NCBI GenBank assembly: GCA_945872355.1
Contig: CAMBZU010000025.1
Span: forward strand, 1 to 39,979
Length of the DNA stretch: 39,979 nucleotides
Reading direction: 5' to 3'
From: Chitinophaga pinensis
GTDB taxonomy: Bacteria > Bacteroidota > Bacteroidia > UBA4408
Positions 35,989-39,979 of this stretch are shown here, one piece after another; position 1 is the stretch's first letter; each line of letters begins with the position of its first letter. The notes beneath the pieces are model-generated. The model was not told the origin of the DNA and did not search any database. It saw only the letters and a list, made by a program, of their open reading frames with translations. Position numbers and translations under genes: made by a program.

Positions 35989-36963
35989 ATGGATTTTAAA
36001 ATTGGTGATAGGGTTTCATTTTTGAATGAAAAAGGTGGAGGCATTGTTGTTTCAATTAAAGACAAGAATACTGTTGTAGTGAGCGAGGATGATGGGTTTT
36101 CAACACCATATGCTATTAAGCAATTGGTAAAGGTTCATCAATCAGTAACAGCCACTATACATGATTTACAAATTCCAAATGTAACTAATGAAGTAAAACT
36201 TATTAGCTTATTATTTGTGCCTAAGGATAATACCAATTTAATGAGTAGTGATTTAGATTTGCAATTGGTTAATAATTCGGGTTGTAATTTTTATTTTGAA
36301 TTGTTTCAATTCGAGGCGAATAAAATGTTGCTTTTTTCATCAGCTCAATTGGCAGATGGGATGACTCATTTTGTGAAAACAATTAAGCGAGAAGAGGTTG
36401 AAGCTTATTGTAATTTGAGGTTTCAATGTCTTTTTAATTCAACTAAAAAGATGTTGCCAATGCATCCATTTGCACAGCAAGTAAATATAAAAGCGAGTAA
36501 ATTTTATAAGCATACAAGTTATACTTTTTCACCTTTTGTTGCCAATGTTGCTTATAGTAATGTACTGGCTAATGCTGAAGACATTGAAAGGATGAAACAA
36601 CAGCCTTTGGAGTTGTCGGATCAATTAATAGATAAGGAATTTAATGTTACTGAGAAGAAATCAAAGCCCAATAATTACCTAAGAAAAGATGTTGAAGTAG
36701 ACTTGCATATCTCGGAAATTTTGGAAGATCAAATAGGAGTGAGCACCATGCAGTTACTACAAATTCAACTTAATTTATTTAAGAAAGAATTAGAAAAGGC
36801 GATCCATTTAAACTATGCTTCCATTACCTTTATACATGGCATTGGCAAGGGTGTTTTAAAGCAAGCCATTCTTAAAGAGCTAGAGGAATACCAAGGTATA
36901 AAGTACTATCCTGCCAGTTTTCAGAAATATGGAAGTGGCGCTACAAAGGTGGAGATATTTTAA
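35989..36963 (+). CDS. DUF2027 protein with C-terminal Smr domain
   Basis: The product is 324 residues. Residues about 1-50 look like a small beta-barrel (IGDRVSFLNEKGGGIVVSI, NTVVVSEDDGFSTPYAIKQL). Residues about 60-190 form the DUF2027 beta domain, which is Bacteroidota-typical as far as I recall. The last 90 residues are an Smr domain with VDLHI (Asp238, His240) and FIHGIGKGVLKQAI (His283), ending in YGSGATKVEIF. Smr domains, best known from MutS2, are nucleases or nucleic-acid binders, and some act on stalled or collided ribosomes. There is no MutS ATPase part here. Charged spacer residues 205-235 separate the halves. It starts 8 bases after ridA. Confidence 0.85.
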   Translation: MDFKIGDRVSFLNEKGGGIVVSIKDKNTVVVSEDDGFSTPYAIKQLVKVHQSVTATIHDLQIPNVTNEVKLISLLFVPKDNTNLMSSDLDLQLVNNSGCNFYFELFQFEANKMLLFSSAQLADGMTHFVKTIKREEVEAYCNLRFQCLFNSTKKMLPMHPFAQQVNIKASKFYKHTSYTFSPFVANVAYSNVLANAEDIERMKQQPLELSDQLIDKEFNVTEKKSKPNNYLRKDVEVDLHISEILEDQIGVSTMQLLQIQLNLFKKELEKAIHLNYASITFIHGIGKGVLKQAILKELEEYQGIKYYPASFQKYGSGATKVEIF

Positions 36964-36977
36964 AACTCTTCCTTCAA

Positions 36978-37001
36978 ATTCCGCACTAGAAAATGCGAAA
37001 T
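36978..37001. terminator. Weak hairpin between convergent genes
   Basis: ATTCCGCA and TGCGAAAT pair over 8 bp with one C-A mismatch around an 8-base loop. It lies between the stops of the Smr gene (36963) and clpB (37041). No T-run follows on either strand, so it is only a possible terminator. Confidence 0.3.
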
Positions 37002-37040
37002 AGCTTCGTTACATTGGCAGATAGAGTATAAACTTATTTA

Positions 37041-39674
37041 TTAATCGAGCTTTTTTAAGTCTGTTTCAATAGGGTTTCTGAACACAAATTCCTTATTAAA
37101 AACATCCAAAACAATTTGAGCATCTTTGGCTACCATTCCTGCAAGTATTTGTTTTGACAATTCATTAAGTACTTTTTTTTGCATTACTCTTTTAATTGGA
37201 CGCGCTCCAAATTGAGGGTCGAAACCCAATTGAGCTAACCAATCTATAGCTTCTGGCGTTGCATTAATATGAATGTCATTTTCATGCAAAGTTTTAGCAA
37301 TGTGATCAAATTGTATTTCAACAATTTTATGCACATCTTCACGATTTAATGGTGTAAACATGATTGTTTCATCAATACGATTTAAAAATTCTGGTCGTAT
37401 TGTTTTCTTAAGTAATTCGAACACTTCAATTTTTGTTTTAGCAATTATTTCTTCATATTTATTTGGGTTCATGTTAGCAATAATGTTTTCAAAATTCTCT
37501 TGAATTAAATGCGAACCCATATTTGAAGTCATGATGATAATTGTATTTTTGAAATTTACCACTCTACCTTTATTATCGGTTAAACGGCCATCATCAAGTA
37601 CTTGTAATAAAATGTTGAATACATCAGGATGCGCTTTTTCAATTTCATCTAATAAAACTACACTATATGGCTTTCTTCTAACAGCTTCGGTTAATTGACC
37701 ACCTTCTTCATATCCAACATAGCCAGGAGGCGCGCCAACCAATCGGCTTACTGCATGTCTTTCTTGATATTCACTCATATCTATGCGCGTCATGCTATTT
37801 TCGTTGTTGAATAAAAACTCGGCTAAAGCTTTGGCCAATTCAGTTTTACCTACTCCTGTTGTTCCTAAAAATATAAACGAGCCAATGGGCCTTTTGCTGT
37901 CTTGCAAACCAGCGCGGCTTCTTCTTACAGCATCGCTTATAGCTTCAATAGCTTCATTTTGGCCTACCACACGTTTATGCAATTCATCTTCTAAATTTAG
38001 CAGTTTTTCTCTTTCACTTTGCAACATTCGTGCAACTGGAATGCCTGTCCAGCCTGCAATTACACCAGCAATATCTTCACTGTCTACTTCTTCTTTAATT
38101 AATTGCGAACCGCTTGTTTGCAATTCCGCCAATTTGCTTTCAAATGATTTTAATAGGATGTCGGCTTCTTGAATTTTACCATATCTGATTTCAGCAACTT
38201 TTCCATAATCGCCGGCACGTTCAGCTTGTTCAGCTTCAAATTTTAAATTTTCAATTTGTTCCTTTGCTTTTTGAATGCCCTCCACCACTTCTTTTTCACC
38301 TTGCCATTTTGCTCTTAGGTTAGCACGTTCATCAGAAAGTTCAGCAATTTCTTTATTTAAATCATCTAGTTTTTTTGAATCATTTTCTCTTTTGATGGCT
38401 TCTCTTTCAATTTCAAGTTGCCTAATTTTTCTTTCAAGAACATCTAATTCAATGGGCATGGAGTTGATTTGCATTCTAAGTTTAGAGGCAGCTTCATCCA
38501 TTAAGTCGATAGCCTTGTCTGGTAAAAATCTATCATTGATATATCTTTGCGAAAGCTCAACAGCAGAAATAATTGCTTCATCCTTTATTCTAACTTTATG
38601 ATGAGCTTCATATTTTTCTTTAATACCGCGTAATATAGAAATAGCATCTTCTGCAGAAGGTTCATCAACCATTACTTTTTGAAATCTTCTTTCGAGTGCT
38701 TTATCTTTTTCGAAATACTTCTGAAATTCGGTTAAGGTAGTTGCACCTATTGCTCTTAGTTCTCCCCTTGCCAAAGCGGGTTTAAGAATATTAGCTGCAT
38801 CCATAGCACCCTCGCCACCGCCAGCACCAACTAAAGTGTGTATTTCATCAATAAATAATACTATTTCACCATCAGCAGCTATTACTTCTTTTACAACCGA
38901 TTTTAATCTTTCTTCAAATTCGCCTTTATATTTAGCACCCGCAATGAGCGCGCCCATGTCCAAGGAAAAAATTTGTTTACTTTTTAGGTTTTCGGGTACA
39001 TCGCCATTTATTATTCTGTGCGCTAAGCCTTCAGCTATAGCTGTTTTTCCAACACCTGGCTCACCTACTAAAATAGGATTGTTTTTAGTTCTTCTCGAAA
39101 GTATTTGTAGCACTCTTCTGATCTCTTCATCGCGACCAATAACAGGGTCGAGTTTTCCTTTTTTAGCTTGCTCATTTAAATTGATAGCATATTTGTTAAG
39201 CGTGTTGTAGGTTTCTTCAGCAGATTGACTTGTAACTTTAGCTCCCTTTCTAAGTTCAGTAATGGCTGCTTTAAGATCTTTTTCAGTTACGCCATTATCT
39301 TTCAGTAATTGTGAAATGGTATCAGCGCTTGCAAGAATGCCCAGTAACAGGTGTTCAATTGAAACATACTCATCGCCAAATTCTTTTAAATAGTTGGTTG
39401 CTTTTGCTATGGCTTGGTTGGTTGCATTTGAAAGGTAAGGTTGACCTCCAGTGACCTTGGGATAGCCCTCAACAATTTTATCGAGGACTTTTAAAAACAT
39501 AGGACTATTTACATTTAATTTTTTTAGAATGAAAGGAGTTACATTTTCATCTACAGCCAAAATTCCTTTTAAAAGATGGCCATTTTCGATAGCTTGCTGG
39601 GTGTTTAGCGTGGCAATTTGCATTGCTTGTTGCACAGCTTCTTGTGATTTAGTTGTGAAATTATTGAGGTTCAT
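37041..39674 (-). CDS. clpB: ClpB disaggregase
   Basis: The product is 877 residues, slightly longer than the usual 855-865. The layout is an N-terminal Clp-N double repeat (about 1-150), first AAA+ domain with Walker [16 protein letters not shown] and Walker [15 protein letters not shown], a coiled-coil middle domain (about 405-530, [20 protein letters not shown] onwards), and second AAA+ domain with [15 protein letters not shown] and [26 protein letters not shown] pore loop and the C-terminal FLNRIDE and [12 protein letters not shown] sensor motifs are present. ClpB threads aggregated proteins through its pore together with DnaK. No CIRCE operator is visible upstream. The gene is monocistronic, with its start at 39674 close to the right edge of the window. 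Confidence 0.97.
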   Translation of the reverse strand: MNLNNFTTKSQEAVQQAMQIATLNTQQAIENGHLLKGILAVDENVTPFILKKLNVNSPMFLKVLDKIVEGYPKVTGGQPYLSNATNQAIAKATNYLKEFGDEYVSIEHLLLGILASADTISQLLKDNGVTEKDLKAAITELRKGAKVTSQSAEETYNTLNKYAINLNEQAKKGKLDPVIGRDEEIRRVLQILSRRTKNNPILVGEPGVGKTAIAEGLAHRIINGDVPENLKSKQIFSLDMGALIAGAKYKGEFEERLKSVVKEVIAADGEIVLFIDEIHTLVGAGGGEGAMDAANILKPALARGELRAIGATTLTEFQKYFEKDKALERRFQKVMVDEPSAEDAISILRGIKEKYEAHHKVRIKDEAIISAVELSQRYINDRFLPDKAIDLMDEAASKLRMQINSMPIELDVLERKIRQLEIEREAIKRENDSKKLDDLNKEIAELSDERANLRAKWQGEKEVVEGIQKAKEQIENLKFEAEQAERAGDYGKVAEIRYGKIQEADILLKSFESKLAELQTSGSQLIKEEVDSEDIAGVIAGWTGIPVARMLQSEREKLLNLEDELHKRVVGQNEAIEAISDAVRRSRAGLQDSKRPIGSFIFLGTTGVGKTELAKALAEFLFNNENSMTRIDMSEYQERHAVSRLVGAPPGYVGYEEGGQLTEAVRRKPYSVVLLDEIEKAHPDVFNILLQVLDDGRLTDNKGRVVNFKNTIIIMTSNMGSHLIQENFENIIANMNPNKYEEIIAKTKIEVFELLKKTIRPEFLNRIDETIMFTPLNREDVHKIVEIQFDHIAKTLHENDIHINATPEAIDWLAQLGFDPQFGARPIKRVMQKKVLNELSKQILAGMVAKDAQIVLDVFNKEFVFRNPIETDLKKLD

Positions 39675-39979
39675 TTGAGTTGTATTATTTGGTTTTATAA
39701 ATATACACTCAATAACCTATCCATTAGATATATTTAAGTTAAGAAGAGGAAAAACTGTCTGATTTTTTTTAGTATGTATGATATAATGTCTTGATGCTGT
39801 TTGAAAAACTGCTATTTTTACATGAGCCTAAATGTTCATGTGTTTTAAACTTTTTTCGATGTAAATAGTTTTAAAAAATAAGTTTTTAATTGGTTGTCAT
39901 TCATATTAATTTTTTATATTGCAGGTTATTGAAAAACGCAAATTTGATAAATATTATTAAGCCTTTAAGTATTGTATTT
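39675..39979. other. Upstream region of clpB, 305 bases to the window edge
   Basis: This AT-rich, gene-free stretch continues beyond the window. It should hold the clpB promoter. On the minus strand there is a TATATTTA, an imperfect -7 box, but no matching -33 element at the proper distance. I see no CIRCE inverted repeat, ORF or RNA gene. Confidence 0.4.

Noticed and set aside
38275-38601. Plus-strand frames inside clpB
   Set aside because: They are Ser/Leu-rich antisense shadows of the clpB coiled-coil and AAA+ regions with no family resemblance.

Overview
The window is about 40 kb of AT-rich chromosome from a Bacteroidota bacterium. Three things point there: a complete porP-gldK-gldL-gldM-gldN cluster, which is the core of the type IX secretion system (T9SS) and gliding motor; a giant surface protein ending in the 'gliding motility-associated' type B sorting domain; and the exbB-exbD-tonB-folC order that I recall from this phylum. 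Starts generally lack a clear Shine-Dalgarno sequence, which also fits. I cannot name the genus. I see no rRNA, tRNA, CRISPR array, intact insertion sequence or prophage.

Layout. 1-4014: the 3' part of a huge modular T9SS adhesin, cut by the window edge and closed by a strong bidirectional terminator. 4054-9215 (minus): a YtfJ-like secreted protein, a 731-base gene-free stretch, then an OmpA-type lipoprotein, dsbD and a membrane TPR protein, probably co-transcribed. 9676-12999 (plus): exbB-exbD-tonB-folC. 13218-13580: a small unrecognised membrane protein. 13818-20856 (minus): a paaA without its partner subunits behind recJ; a PpiD/SurA-like foldase with its own terminator; a START-domain protein overlapping a UbiA prenyltransferase; and a one-repeat DUF1456 gene. 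21237-32319 (plus): an OmpA-family protein, topA, a metal-site-degenerate arginase-fold protein, then porP and gldKLMN with a terminator. 32325-33331 (minus): a zeta-toxin-like kinase pseudogene and a small conserved protein. 33473-39674: cinA, a TauE/SafE permease, ridA plus a DUF2027-Smr protein, and clpB.

How the genes work together. Much of the window serves the cell envelope. ExbB/ExbD/TonB energise the outer membrane, and GldL/GldM form the proton-driven T9SS motor. GldK/GldN form the periplasmic ring and PorP is an outer-membrane partner. DsbD and the PpiD-like protein handle folding of exported proteins. The adhesin at the left end is a predicted client of the T9SS encoded about 22 kb away, and its cysteine-rich modules would plausibly need the disulfide chemistry that DsbD supports.

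Most of the window is ordinary core genome, and I do not see a convincing new multi-gene system. The points most worth a second look are the cysteine-rich repeat module of the adhesin, the arginase-fold protein that has lost most of its metal ligands beside the T9SS cluster, the zeta-toxin relic interrupted by one in-frame stop and ending in a GC-rich hairpin, and the lone paaA.
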